DNA of 64,000 nt from assembly GCA_025354985.1 (NCBI GenBank), contig JANXLU010000098.1:1-64000 (forward strand). Reading direction: 5' to 3'. The position numbers were made by a program, and so were the translations under genes. Numbering within the stretch: position 1 is the stretch's first letter; every line of letters begins with the position of its first letter. This document shows, one piece after another, positions 37,049 to 45,997 of this stretch. Source of the DNA: Chloroflexota bacterium (GTDB taxonomy: Bacteria > Chloroflexota > Anaerolineae > J036 > Brachytrichaceae). The notes under the pieces were generated by a model. The model was not told the DNA's origin. It did not search any database and saw only the letters and a program-made list of their open reading frames with translations.

Positions 37049-37329
37049 CTGACATGTAGCGCTTGCCCCACTGCAAAGGAATCGGAGACTGCGCATTTCT
37101 CAGGAGACCGGGGGGTGCCGCAAAAAAGGTCGGCCTACGCGCCTTGATATGCACCAATGCGCCAATCACCGATAGAACCTGCATTCCGAAACGAACGATA
37201 CGATGTAATTATTCTTGTCGTGTTGCACTACAAGATAGTTGTACCAATTTGCTGGGCACACCGCCCATCGTGGCGCAACAAGCGAGCCTGTTGTGGTCAA
37301 CCCTTGGCAACCACATGGTCCGCCTGATG

Positions 37330-38247
37330 TTAGGAAGCGTAAATGTCCATCATGCCCTGCAGAAGGTGCATGGCTTCGGGTTTGGCTCGTTGAAAGGCAT
37401 TGCGCCCGATAATGCTGCCAAATCCGCCGCCATCGCGGATGGCACGTGCTTCATCCAGGACGGCATTGTCGTCGTCCTTTTTTGCGCCACCGCTAAAAAT
37501 AACGATACGTCGTCCGTTGAATGTACTTTGCACCACGTGCCGCACACGGTCTGCCAGGCTGCCGCGTGGAATTTGATACTTTTCATACACGGCCTTCGCC
37601 GCCGGCACCTCGAGCTTGTCGGTTGGGAGCTTGACTTTTACAATATTGGCGCCCAATTCTGCGGCGATGTGCGCGGAGTAGGCGATGACATCCAGAGCAG
37701 TTTCACCTTCCGTGCTAATGGCTGCACCCCGGGCATAAGACCAGATCACAACCGCCAGCCCGCACGACTTGGCCTCGTGTGCCAGCTCACGCACCTGTTC
37801 ATACTGCAGACGTCGGTCGGCGGTGCCTGGATAGATGGTGTACCCGATTGCGGAACAACCCAGTTGCAGCGCGTCGCGAACTGTTCCTGTTTGACCGCCG
37901 AGTGGATCTTTCTCGTCCTGCAGTACGTCATGATTGTTCAACTTCAATATTAGTGGAATCTGTCCGGCGAAATCGCCCACTGCTGCTTCAAGGAACCCAA
38001 GTGGTGCGGCATATGCGTTGCAGCCCGAGTCCAGTGCAAGCTGGAAGTGATAGCGTGGATCATACGCATCAGGGTTTGGCGCAAAGCTACGTGCAGGGCC
38101 ATGTTCAAATCCTTGATCAACGGGCAGAATGACCATCCGTCCCGTGCCGGCAAGCCGGCCGTTGTTTAGCATGCGGTAGAGGTTGGCCAGCACTCCAATA
38201 TTTTCGGTGCGATACCAGCTCAAAATTTCTTGAACGCGATTTGACAT
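37330..38247 (-). CDS. Class I fructose-bisphosphate aldolase, DhnA type
   Basis: The 305-residue protein fits the archaeal/DhnA class I aldolase family. It has MVILPVDQGFEHGPARSF, a TIM-barrel strand YTIYPGTADRRLQYEQ, the Schiff-base lysine strand ANIVKVKLPT, and a phosphate-binding end FSGGAKKDDDNAV with GFGSIIGRNAFQR. It cleaves fructose-1,6-bisphosphate into two triose phosphates without metal. It is monocistronic, with 281 bp of apparently non-coding DNA after its stop. Confidence 0.88.
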   Translation of the reverse strand: MSNRVQEILSWYRTENIGVLANLYRMLNNGRLAGTGRMVILPVDQGFEHGPARSFAPNPDAYDPRYHFQLALDSGCNAYAAPLGFLEAAVGDFAGQIPLILKLNNHDVLQDEKDPLGGQTGTVRDALQLGCSAIGYTIYPGTADRRLQYEQVRELAHEAKSCGLAVVIWSYARGAAISTEGETALDVIAYSAHIAAELGANIVKVKLPTDKLEVPAAKAVYEKYQIPRGSLADRVRHVVQSTFNGRRIVIFSGGAKKDDDNAVLDEARAIRDGGGFGSIIGRNAFQRAKPEAMHLLQGMMDIYAS

Positions 38248-38321
38248 TGTGTTGCTCCGATTGTTTCTTCAACCGTTTCTTCAAAAGTTGTTTCTATATG
38301 AACATATGCACTATACGGCAG

Positions 38322-38873
38322 TTACACGGGTAGATCGCCTGCTAGCAATAGCTGGGGTGTCTGCCTCCAACGGTAGGCACTGATCGCAATGTCATAATCG
38401 AACCGCCACACCAGATCAAACCGATTGTCTGGATAGGCCGGCACGGGTGGTTCTGTTGGATTAAGCGGAAAGTGGCTGGCGATAACCGGCAAATTGTGAT
38501 GCTCCCACGCCACCAATACCGTGCCCGAGCAACCCAGGATGGCTTCGGCGACGTCACGCTCTTGCCCAACGCCCAGGTCAAATCGCGTGCTAATGGAATT
38601 CCCCAGCTTAGCTACGAGCGGCATGACCGTTTCGCGTGAGCGCAACCCATGCGTGCCAAGCGACCCGGACGCTGCGAACACCGTATTCGGCACGAGCCCG
38701 GTTCCAGGCTGTGAGAAAAATGCGACCAGGGCCCCGGCGCGTTGCCAACCGCGCACGGTCAACGAATGGTCGCTAACTGAGCCGTCCGCAGTGATGCCAT
38801 TTGGCAATGCGCCGGAGATCGGTTTTTCGCCGTGGCGAATCATGAGTATTGTCAAAGGCGGTGTTTGTGTCAT
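38322..38873 (-). CDS. Histidine phosphatase superfamily protein
   Basis: The 183-residue protein opens with LTILMIRHGEKP, the RHG nucleophile motif of the superfamily. It has a paired arginine in GLRSRETVMPL and a second histidine in VAWEHHNLPVIA. LTVRGWQRAGAL is the usual helix after the first loop. Members dephosphorylate metabolites or proteins; the substrate cannot be read from sequence. Gaps of about 75 bp on each side suggest a separate transcript. Confidence 0.75.
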   Translation of the reverse strand: MTQTPPLTILMIRHGEKPISGALPNGITADGSVSDHSLTVRGWQRAGALVAFFSQPGTGLVPNTVFAASGSLGTHGLRSRETVMPLVAKLGNSISTRFDLGVGQERDVAEAILGCSGTVLVAWEHHNLPVIASHFPLNPTEPPVPAYPDNRFDLVWRFDYDIAISAYRWRQTPQLLLAGDLPV

Positions 38874-38950
38874 GTTGAGGCTGGGTAATCCTATGTTTGC
38901 CGGTGATCGGAAGTGTATACGCTGATCGGGTCACAAACGTCAAAATCTGC

Positions 38951-40045
38951 CTAAAAACTCTTCCAGTCGTTCAGCGTAGCATCGGCAAGCAACTTCCCTG
39001 ACGAATACAACCAATCCGTTGGCAGCTTCTTTAGCGCGGACAAAATGGATTGTCTATCTTGTGTGGACGTGAGGCTTCCGAGATGCGCATTTGCGGTTTC
39101 ATGGCCCATCATAAACAGCAATCCGCGCGTGTCGCGGTTTGCGCTCGCGGCGCTCAATTCCACTCGGGTGCAGTCCGGGCTTAGCCGTCGGTACGACCAG
39201 TGATCCTTCACGCAAAGAAATGGATCGTGTGCGCGTATCGCGCGCCTTAATAGTTTGGAATAGGCTAAATTGGTGGGCGGTCGTAGGCCGGTAGCCCAGT
39301 ACCATGCCGACGTCGTGAGTTCCTTGGCTTCACGCGCAACTTGAGTGCCATGAACTTCGCCAACAATTGCGATTCTCCTTCTACCCAGACTACCAAGCCC
39401 GGCAGACCGATGCACAAACTTTGCATGACGGGTTATGGATGGCATCATGCCTTCAAGCGTTTTGCGGACGCTACTTGGTATGTCAAAATTCACCTTTGGT
39501 GCAGATTCAATCTTGTTCCAGAAATCGGTCGCCGCGTCGATCTGCATAGTTGCAACTTCTCGCAGCCACGCATACTGACCTGCCAATACGATTGGCTTAC
39601 CGCCAGATTTAATCCCATCCACATAGCCATGGAGGATGGCTTCACACGTTTGTTTCGAGTCGAGCACGAGCTTGTTTTCTCCGGCTGCAAGCCGGGTGCT
39701 AGTGGCCAACCGGACGAGATCAAGCGTGAACGGAAGCGCGCAGGCTTCGTCAAAATCGTTAATTCCCCAAATTAGCCGGCCCTCTTTATCACGCCATGTT
39801 CCAAAGTTTTCCACGTGCAAGTCGCCCACCGAGCGCACAGATGGCAATTTCATCATCTCGGGCAGGAGCTCAGGAACAAGCTGACACCAGCGATAAAACG
39901 TCGCACGGAAAAACGAAAACGCATCTTTTCGCATTGCCGTATGTTTCGTCTTGAGATCGGAATGTATTAGCTTAATTTCCCCGGCCAACCAGGATTCATA
40001 CGCTGCAGTGGATTCGCGAAAGCTTTCGAAGTTTGGTTTTGGCAT
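38951..40045 (-). CDS. DUF2252 family protein
   Basis: The 364-residue protein matches DUF2252, a kinase-like family of unknown role. RKDAFSFFRATFYRW, SVRSVGDLHVENFGTW and WGINDFDEACALPFTLDLVR are characteristic; the GDLHxxNF and DFD patterns resemble the catalytic and metal loops of aminoglycoside-kinase-like folds. The C-terminal half holds HRSAGLGSLGRRRIAIVGE. It is cytoplasmic, with no partner gene in the immediate context. Confidence 0.82.
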   Translation of the reverse strand: MPKPNFESFRESTAAYESWLAGEIKLIHSDLKTKHTAMRKDAFSFFRATFYRWCQLVPELLPEMMKLPSVRSVGDLHVENFGTWRDKEGRLIWGINDFDEACALPFTLDLVRLATSTRLAAGENKLVLDSKQTCEAILHGYVDGIKSGGKPIVLAGQYAWLREVATMQIDAATDFWNKIESAPKVNFDIPSSVRKTLEGMMPSITRHAKFVHRSAGLGSLGRRRIAIVGEVHGTQVAREAKELTTSAWYWATGLRPPTNLAYSKLLRRAIRAHDPFLCVKDHWSYRRLSPDCTRVELSAASANRDTRGLLFMMGHETANAHLGSLTSTQDRQSILSALKKLPTDWLYSSGKLLADATLNDWKSF

Positions 40046-40182
40046 TACGGTTAACCAATCAACATTCCTGATCGGAACGTCTACACCAGCATGATATGAA
40101 CAAACTGCGATATTGTATGGTGACTTGAGTCATACAGTCGTGTAACAGAAGTAACGCCAAAAACTGCTACCATTCAACCGAA

Positions 40183-40404
40183 ATGACAAACTCACATGTT
40201 GACGACAATCATGCCACGGCGCGTGGCACAGCTATCTCGGCGAGCGTGGCCGGAGCCGATACCTTGTCCGCCGCGGACCTCTGGTTCATTTTGGACGGGC
40301 TCTATGCGCATTGGAATGAGCATAAGCGAACTGCACTTGCTGATTTGATGGAAAAATGGCAGGATACGCTTGTGCAGGCCTATCCCAATATGGAAACTGA
40401 TTGA
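40183..40404 (+). CDS. Small hypothetical protein
   Basis: This 73-residue frame stands alone between two minus-strand genes. The product is acidic. Its first 25 residues are Ala/Thr/Ser-rich, followed by a helix-forming part (SAADLWFILDGLYAHWNEHK and ADLMEKWQDTL). The amphipathic second half argues for a real product, but there is no Shine-Dalgarno and no known family. Confidence 0.4.
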   Translation: MTNSHVDDNHATARGTAISASVAGADTLSAADLWFILDGLYAHWNEHKRTALADLMEKWQDTLVQAYPNMETD

Positions 40405-40433
40405 TTGCCCGGCGCGTGCGGCTCTGATGCCGC

Positions 40434-41720
40434 CTACCAACGGACGTGCCCGTTACCTTCACAAATCCACTTGTAACTTGTGAGTTCGCGCAGTCCCAGA
40501 GGTCCCCGGGCATGTATCCGTTGCGTGCTTACGGCCACCTCGGCTCCAAGTCCAAATTGACCGCCATCGTTGAACCGGGTGCTGGCATTTACAAATACGC
40601 CGCATGAGTCAACCTCGTTTACAAAGCGGGCAATGTTGTCCGGATTTGTAGACACGATGCCGTCGCTGTGCTCCAGCGAATGTTGGTGGACAAATCCGAT
40701 TGCCTCTTCAACGTCCGATACGACTTTTACCCCGGCCGTCAAGGATAGCCACTCGGTATCCCAATCAACCAAATCATTTGCTGGGACCAGTACACAGCAG
40801 TTGTCCGCCTTTGCGCTCAAGATGGCATAGCTCTGGAGATCACAGTGAAGAATAACGTCTTTTACCCCAAACCGGCTGCTCAGCAGCGGCAGAAACTCAT
40901 GTGCGATCGCCTCGTGCACCAATATTGTTCCCAGTGAATTGCAAACGGATGGTTTGCTTACCTTGGCGTTAAAGCAAATTTCAACTGCTTGGTTCAATTC
41001 AGCGCTGTCGTCCACAAAGATATGATTGATTCCCATGCCGCCGGTGATGACCGGGATGGTACTATGTTTGCGGCAAAGACTGTGAAGTGCGGCACCGCCA
41101 CGTGGAATGACCAAGTCAACAAAGTCATTTAAGTGGAGCAGATCAATTATGCGCGCGCGATCCGTATCGTTAACCAGGACTACCGCATCAGTGTCCAAAC
41201 CAGCGTTCATTAGTGCATGTGAGATCACGCGCAGAAGCGCCAGGTTGCTTGCCAAATTGTCGCTCCCACCGCGCAGTATCGCGGCATTACCACTCTTTAG
41301 GGCCAGTGCGGCGATATCGATGGTCACGTTTGGCCGGCTCTCGTATATACATGCGATCACGCCCAAGGGCACGCGCCGTTTATGTAATCGGAGACCATTT
41401 GGCAATATTTGTTGCTCGAATTGTTCACCAATCGGATCGGGCAGGGAAGCCACCGTTCGCACATCAGCGGCGATTGCCTGCAATCGTTCGGCTGTCAGTG
41501 TCAATCGGTCAACGAAATATGGTTCAACGTTTCTTTCAACTGCGGCCCGAACATCCGCGGCGTTGGCGGCCAACAGTTCGGCTTGATTTGCAATCAAACC
41601 GTCTGCGATCCGCTCCAACGCACTGTTCTTGACAGCAGTTGGCACGCGGGCCAAGCGCCGACTTGCCTGCTTGGCGCGTGCACCCAACTCGGAAAGCTGG
41701 TTTGAAGATTCTGTTGACAC
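40434..41720 (-). CDS. proA: Glutamate-5-semialdehyde dehydrogenase
   Basis: The 428-residue protein is full length for gamma-glutamyl phosphate reductase. It shows LGVIACIYESRPNVTIDIAA, ALKSGNAAILRGGSDN, PRGGAALHSLCRKHSTIPVI and the catalytic cysteine in KPSVCNSLGTILVHE. The end QFGLGAEVAVSTQRIHARGP is diagnostic. It reduces gamma-glutamyl phosphate with NADPH in proline synthesis. proB is not adjacent in the window. Confidence 0.96.
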   Translation of the reverse strand: MSTESSNQLSELGARAKQASRRLARVPTAVKNSALERIADGLIANQAELLAANAADVRAAVERNVEPYFVDRLTLTAERLQAIAADVRTVASLPDPIGEQFEQQILPNGLRLHKRRVPLGVIACIYESRPNVTIDIAALALKSGNAAILRGGSDNLASNLALLRVISHALMNAGLDTDAVVLVNDTDRARIIDLLHLNDFVDLVIPRGGAALHSLCRKHSTIPVITGGMGINHIFVDDSAELNQAVEICFNAKVSKPSVCNSLGTILVHEAIAHEFLPLLSSRFGVKDVILHCDLQSYAILSAKADNCCVLVPANDLVDWDTEWLSLTAGVKVVSDVEEAIGFVHQHSLEHSDGIVSTNPDNIARFVNEVDSCGVFVNASTRFNDGGQFGLGAEVAVSTQRIHARGPLGLRELTSYKWICEGNGHVRW

Positions 41721-41770
41721 CGGGCTGTTGATTGATATAACGCGCGCGCTTTGGCGTGCGCAGTTTGAGA

Positions 41771-42979
41771 CTAGCCGGAAATGAGCCCGGCTTTTATGCC
41801 CACTTCGTGGAAGGCGCTCAAGATTTCTTCAACCTGCTGGTCGGTATGCGTGGCCATGTAACTGGTGCGCAACAAACCCTTGTTTGGAGGTACGGCCGGT
41901 GGCAGCACTGGGTTTACATACACGCCGTAATCGTAGAACGCCTTCCAGGCAAACACCGTATTCATTTCGCTTCCTATCATGACCGGAACAATTGGCGTAA
42001 CGCTATGGCCAATATCAAACCCCATGTCTTTTAGTCCGGTTCTAATGGCGTCGGCAACCACATGAACACGTTTTGTGTAGTCGGGGTCGGCTTCAATAAT
42101 GTCCATGCACGCGAGAACCGCGGCCACCGCCGAAGGTGGCATGGATGCGCTGAAAATTAGTGATCGCGCCTTGTGCTGCACATATTCAATAACGTCGGCA
42201 CTACCGGCGATCACGCCGCCGAGCGATGCGAATGCCTTGCTAAACGTGCCCATGATTAAGTCCGGGGCGTTGGGACTATTAAAGTGAAAATGAGTTCCCC
42301 GACCACCCGGCCCCATCACGCCCAGGCCGTGCGCATCATCAACAAAAAATCGTGTGTTGTACTTCTTGCAAAGCGCTGACATCTCGGGGATCGGGCACAA
42401 ATCTCCACCCATGCTATACACCCCGTCGACCAACACCATTCGCCCGGCATTTGGGCTTTCTACATCCAGCTCCTGCAGAATTCGCTCCAGGTCGGCAAGG
42501 TCATTGTGTTTGAACCGCTTCAGCTTGCAACCGGCCATTTGAACCGCATCAATGATGCAGGCGTGCACTTCCTTGTCACATATCGCTATGTCATCCCGGC
42601 CCATAAGCGCCGTAATCGCACCCAGGTTGGCGGTATAGCCGGTGCCAAAAACAACGGCGGCTTCGGTGCCAAGGAAAATAGCAAGTCGGCGTTCGAGTTC
42701 CTTATGAAGCTCCAATGTGCCGTTTAAGAATCTGCTCCCCGTACAGCTGGTACCAAACCGGTCAATTGCATCCTTGGCGGCCTGTCGAACTTTAGGGTGG
42801 GTAGTGAGCCCAAGATAATTGTTTGAACCTATCATGATGAGCTTTCGCCCATCCACAATAACGCTGGTTCCCTCGGTCTCTGAAAGCGGCTTAAAGTACG
42901 GATAAATGCCCTGCTGCTTGCCCATTTTGACGAGGCGCATGGTGGCATCTTTGGAAATCTTGTCGAATAGATCGGACAT
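41771..42979 (-). CDS. Alpha-oxoamine synthase (KBL/BioF/serine palmitoyltransferase-like)
   Basis: The 402-residue PLP enzyme condenses an amino acid with an acyl-CoA. SNNYLGLTTHPKVRQAAKDA, GTSCTGSRFLNGTLELHKEL, FVDDAHGLGVMGPGGRGT and the PLP lysine in GTFSKAFASLGGV define the family. The YPYF and GRKLIMIGSNNYLG start resembles 2-amino-3-ketobutyrate ligase and bacterial serine palmitoyltransferase more than BioF. No tdh or bio gene is next to it, so the precise substrate pair stays open. Confidence 0.85.
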   Translation of the reverse strand: MSDLFDKISKDATMRLVKMGKQQGIYPYFKPLSETEGTSVIVDGRKLIMIGSNNYLGLTTHPKVRQAAKDAIDRFGTSCTGSRFLNGTLELHKELERRLAIFLGTEAAVVFGTGYTANLGAITALMGRDDIAICDKEVHACIIDAVQMAGCKLKRFKHNDLADLERILQELDVESPNAGRMVLVDGVYSMGGDLCPIPEMSALCKKYNTRFFVDDAHGLGVMGPGGRGTHFHFNSPNAPDLIMGTFSKAFASLGGVIAGSADVIEYVQHKARSLIFSASMPPSAVAAVLACMDIIEADPDYTKRVHVVADAIRTGLKDMGFDIGHSVTPIVPVMIGSEMNTVFAWKAFYDYGVYVNPVLPPAVPPNKGLLRTSYMATHTDQQVEEILSAFHEVGIKAGLISG

Positions 42980-43050
42980 TGCGCGTGATTATACGGGTGG
43001 GTCTGGTAGTAGCCTTGACCCAGTGGCACCAATTGCCACACATTTAGCGG

Positions 43051-44034
43051 TTACGACTGTCGTCCCAATAGTGTAAAGACATCCTCGAGTGTGGGCACAA
43101 CCTTATCGATGCTGGCGACGGCAAGTCCGGCACCGGTCAGTTTGTCTTGCAGCGTTGCCGGGGTCCATGGCTGGGCGGCCACACGTTCGACCATGTCCGG
43201 ACCGGAATCGGTGCCGGACTCCGGGCTCTCCGCCGATAAGATAATTTGTGCCCTGTCACCTTGTAGACGTGCCTGTGCGACACCGGGAAGTTTGGCAAGC
43301 AACTCCACTGCCTCCAGGAGCGGGGTAACGCGTAACGACCACGCCGCGCCAGCCAGGTATTTTTCCTTGAGACCCCGCGGCGTATCAAATGCTAAAAGCT
43401 TGCCGGCGCGCATAAATCCCACGCGGTTACAGTGTTCGGCCTCATCCATGTAGTGGGTGGTTATAAGGAGAGTTATTCCATCTTCTTTTAGTCGGAATAA
43501 TCGATCCCAGAGGATGTGACGCGCTTGTGGATCCAGGCCCGTCGTTGGTTCGTCAAGAATAAGAATGTCTGGTTCGCTGACAAGAGAGCGTGCGATGGTC
43601 AGACGGCGCTTCATGCCACCACTAAGTGCCTCGACTTTTGTATCGCGTTTCTCTTCAAGTTGAGCAAATTCAAGTAGCTCGCCTATTTTTGAATGTACCA
43701 ATTTTTTGGATAAGCCAAAGTACCGCCCATAAATGTAGAGATTCTCTGTCACAGTTAATTGCGTATCCAGATTATCCTGCTGTGGCACAACGCCCAGGTG
43801 AGCACGAATTTGTGGACCTGCTACTTCCGGGTCCTTTCCAAGGACCAGTACGTCACCGGAAGTCCGTTGAGATGTTGCCGCGATAATGCGCATTGTGGTT
43901 GATTTGCCTGCACCATTTGGTCCAAGTAGACCGAAGGACTCACTCTTTCGGACAGTAAAATCAATGCCATCAACGGCTACGAAATCACCGTATTTCTTCG
44001 TGAGCCCTCGGACTTCGATTAAGTTCTCAGACAT
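43051..44034 (-). CDS. ABC transporter ATP-binding protein (DrrA/NodI-like) spanning a composition break
   Basis: The 327-residue ATPase has Walker A GPNGAGKST (about 38-46), Q-loop region GVVPQQDNLD, signature LSGGMKRRL, Walker B ILILDEPTTGLDP and the H-switch in TTHYMDEAEH. A C-terminal extension of about 100 residues ends ASIDKVVPTLEDVFTLLG, typical of drug/polysaccharide exporters of the DrrA/NodI group. No permease gene lies on either side. The 5' part (44034 to about 43460) is AT-richer with actinobacterial-looking codon use, and the 3' part is GC-rich like the left half. The frame is intact across the change. Confidence 0.85.
   Translation of the reverse strand: MSENLIEVRGLTKKYGDFVAVDGIDFTVRKSESFGLLGPNGAGKSTTMRIIAATSQRTSGDVLVLGKDPEVAGPQIRAHLGVVPQQDNLDTQLTVTENLYIYGRYFGLSKKLVHSKIGELLEFAQLEEKRDTKVEALSGGMKRRLTIARSLVSEPDILILDEPTTGLDPQARHILWDRLFRLKEDGITLLITTHYMDEAEHCNRVGFMRAGKLLAFDTPRGLKEKYLAGAAWSLRVTPLLEAVELLAKLPGVAQARLQGDRAQIILSAESPESGTDSGPDMVERVAAQPWTPATLQDKLTGAGLAVASIDKVVPTLEDVFTLLGRQS
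43380..43460. other. Probable junction between two genomic backgrounds
   Basis: By eye, 60-base blocks left of here are near 60 percent GC (43321-43380), and blocks to the right fall to about 40-55 percent. Gene content changes from Chloroflexota-like to actinobacteria-like at the same place. The change lies in the conserved ABC segment just after the H-switch, where two related genes could share enough identity to be joined by recombination or by an assembler. Confidence 0.55.
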
Positions 44035-44159
44035 AGTCAGGGAGTCTAACTTCTGAGGCAGACATGAGGGGAGACCCTCTTGGATCCTTTAGTTTGAGAA
44101 GAATCTCCCAATTTGAAGGCTCTGGCGATATGGTTGGAGTGGCCCCTTAGGAGGAACGA

Positions 44160-44711
44160 ATGTTCAATTCTGGCGATAGTTTCAAGGTAGCAAAAGGTAC
44201 GAAAATTGGATTGAGATCTCTCGCAATAGTTTCTCTTGCAAGCGCTGCTCTACTCGGTAGCGTATTGCCGCAGGCATCAGCGGCCGGCGGTTTCAATCAG
44301 TATGGCTACAACTACAGCGCCAGAATATTCTCTGGTCCAGCCGACGGCGTGGACAAAGTTCTTAATGGAAAGGTATGGGGCGACCCAACGTATGCGAATG
44401 ACCACTTAGTAATGAAGTGGAATTCTGCGTGGGATGTCTGCAATGCGAACGGTTATAACGACCCTGCGTTCTGTGCAGGTGCTTGGGATACAAATGAATG
44501 GAACGGCAATCTGCCTGGCGGAAGCGGTTGGAGTGAGCACATCAAAATTATTTGGGTGGGCTCAGCGGGCGAAACGAGTTCTTACTGGGTTGCCGGCGGT
44601 TATTCCGTCTGGGGCAACTACGAAGTTATTTCCGATAAGGCTATGGACCCGGCCCACATCAAGTATGTGTGGGCGGCCGGTTCGCCAAGCGGATTGGGAT
44701 CGTCGAAGTAG
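44160..44711 (+). CDS. Small secreted protein of unknown function
   Basis: The 183-residue protein has an AGGAGG seven bases before its ATG and a signal peptide (LRSLAIVSLASAALLGSVLP, cleavage after QASA). The mature 140 residues are rich in Gly, Trp, Tyr and Asn. They contain FNQYGYNYSARIFSGPADGV, NDHLVMKWNSAWDVC and GGYSVWGNYEVISD, with two Cys. The pattern reminds me of a family of exported proteins in environmental Actinobacteria and Chloroflexota with no known role. It lies just before the tRNA and so forms the left border of the cassette region. Confidence 0.75.
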   Translation: MFNSGDSFKVAKGTKIGLRSLAIVSLASAALLGSVLPQASAAGGFNQYGYNYSARIFSGPADGVDKVLNGKVWGDPTYANDHLVMKWNSAWDVCNANGYNDPAFCAGAWDTNEWNGNLPGGSGWSEHIKIIWVGSAGETSSYWVAGGYSVWGNYEVISDKAMDPAHIKYVWAAGSPSGLGSSK

Positions 44712-44742
44712 TTCTTCCAACCACGCTATCCTTAGGCTCAAG

Positions 44743-44815
44743 CGTTCGTAGCTCAACGGATAGAGCTTCTGACTTCGGATCAGTAGGTTGGGGGTTCGAG
44801 TCCCTCCGGGCGCAC
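44743..44815 (+). tRNA. tRNA-Arg(UCG)
   Basis: A 73-nt cloverleaf can be drawn by hand: acceptor GCGTTCG/CGGGCGC, D-arm GCTC/GAGC, anticodon stem TCTGA/TCAGT with loop CTTCGGA (anticodon TCG, codon CGA), T-arm GGGGG/CCCTC with loop TTCGAGT, and discriminator A. CCA is not encoded. Two oddities stand out: positions 4-69 and 5-68 are G-U pairs, and 27-43 is a U-U mismatch. The 3' half looks canonical for an actinobacterial arginine tRNA, and the 5' acceptor strand is the deviating part. That would fit replacement of the original 3' end by an integrating element. Confidence 0.92.
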
Positions 44816-44868
44816 TTTCGAGAATTCCTATTGAATTCAGCTTGTTTCTGTTTTAGTTTTTGGCCAAA

Positions 44869-45402
44869 ATGATGTCGTTGCCATGGATGCTCCCTGAGGG
44901 CACAATACGAAGAGTGAAATCCGAGCCTACAATTCGCCATACCGCACGAGTCCTATTAGTAGATGAATTAGGTCGGGTACTGCTTTTCCAAGGACACGAT
45001 CTAGCCAACCCATCAGATATTTATTGGTGCCCGGTGGGTGGAAGCATAGGGCCAGGCGAATCGCCAGAAGATGCCGCGAGGCGGGAGGTGAGGGAAGAGA
45101 CTGGATTGATCGATTTTGATCTTGGGCCACATGTTTGGAATCGCCAAGACAAATATTCATTTAACGGGGAAAATTATCTCGTGAGCGAGACGTGGTTCCT
45201 TTCTCGCGTTTCTGCGTTTGAGATAGATACAACCTCGCTCTTCGGCCTGGAACGTGCCGCTTTTCTGGGGTATCGGTGGTGGACGCAGAGCGAACTTGAT
45301 GCCACAACAGAAATCATGACCCCTCGCCAACTTGCGTCGCTACTTAAGGATTTGATTCTTAATGGTGCTTCCGAAATCCCCATAGCACTCGAGCCTGCGT
45401 GA
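44869..45402 (+). CDS. Nudix hydrolase (module 1, first gene)
   Basis: The protein has about 177 residues and a complete Nudix box: GSIGPGESPEDAARREVREE followed by TGLI. It has GX5E spacing, REVREE and the TGL end, so it should bind Mg and hydrolyse a nucleoside-diphosphate-linked substrate. The start is uncertain: a TTG at 44860 and ATGs at 44869 and 44872 are possible, none with a good Shine-Dalgarno. Its stop overlaps the GTG of the next Nudix gene (GTGA), so the two are coupled. The gene begins about 50 bp after the tRNA end. Confidence 0.82.
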   Translation: MMSLPWMLPEGTIRRVKSEPTIRHTARVLLVDELGRVLLFQGHDLANPSDIYWCPVGGSIGPGESPEDAARREVREETGLIDFDLGPHVWNRQDKYSFNGENYLVSETWFLSRVSAFEIDTTSLFGLERAAFLGYRWWTQSELDATTEIMTPRQLASLLKDLILNGASEIPIALEPA

Positions 45403-45881
45403 GTACTCTCCAGTGGTTTGAGGCTGTGATGCCCGTCAATCTTGAAGTGAGACAGGTGTATGGATTCATTTTTTCTACTGATGGTCGAATCTTGGTGTTA
45501 GAAGACGAAGGCGTTTTCAATTTGCCAGGCGGTAAGCCTGAAAATAGTGAAAGTATGGTCGAGACGCTCACGCGAGAAGCACTGGAAGAAGTTCAAGCAA
45601 CCATCGGTGCCTGGGAATATTTGGGATACCAGCTGGTTGAGGGCATCGAGACATTTGCACAAGTGCGTCTCGTGGCTGTAATTGACCGTTTCCTTCGGAC
45701 AAATGCCGACCCGAGTACTGGAAGGAAGTATCTAAGGGTGTGGGTACCTCCTGCCGACTTGAATGAACTTCTGAGGTGGGGCGAGTCGGGTGAAAGGCAG
45801 ATAGCAAGTGCGATTGCCCGCGCTTCAAGGTTCGGCATCCTTTGGGACGGAACACCCCGCGCATATGTCGAAGCCAAATAG
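45399..45881 (+). CDS. Nudix-like protein (module 1, second gene)
   Basis: The 160-residue protein has a Nudix box in GGKPENSESMVETLTREALE followed by EVQATI. The catalytic REALEE glutamates are kept, but the usual Gly after them is Gln, so catalysis may be altered. It starts at GTG 45399 inside the stop of the first Nudix gene. The pair is followed by the first hairpin element 31 bp after the stop. Confidence 0.75.
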   Translation: MSTLQWFEAVMPVNLEVRQVYGFIFSTDGRILVLEDEGVFNLPGGKPENSESMVETLTREALEEVQATIGAWEYLGYQLVEGIETFAQVRLVAVIDRFLRTNADPSTGRKYLRVWVPPADLNELLRWGESGERQIASAIARASRFGILWDGTPRAYVEAK

Positions 45882-45912
45882 TTCAAATTTCGATTGGAAT
45901 GATCGACTCCCG

Positions 45913-45939
45913 GTGCCCAGTTTCGTTCCTCCGGGCGCA
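45913..45939 (+). repeat. tRNA-tail hairpin element, copy 1
   Basis: Arm GTGCCCA (45913-45919), loop GTTTCGTTCCTC, arm CGGGCGC (45932-45938), then A. The arms pair as a tRNA acceptor stem would (six pairs with one U-G, plus an A-C mismatch at the base of the loop). The last 16 bases differ from the tRNA 3' end at one position. Confidence 0.8.
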
Positions 45940-45997
45940 CTTATCTAATCTTTCGAGACACCTTGGAGATTCATACAAGAATTAGTTTACGAAATGA

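Noticed and set aside
37063-37953. Long plus-strand frame opposite the aldolase
   Set aside because: It is the antisense reading of the fructose-bisphosphate aldolase, which has clear family motifs on the minus strand.
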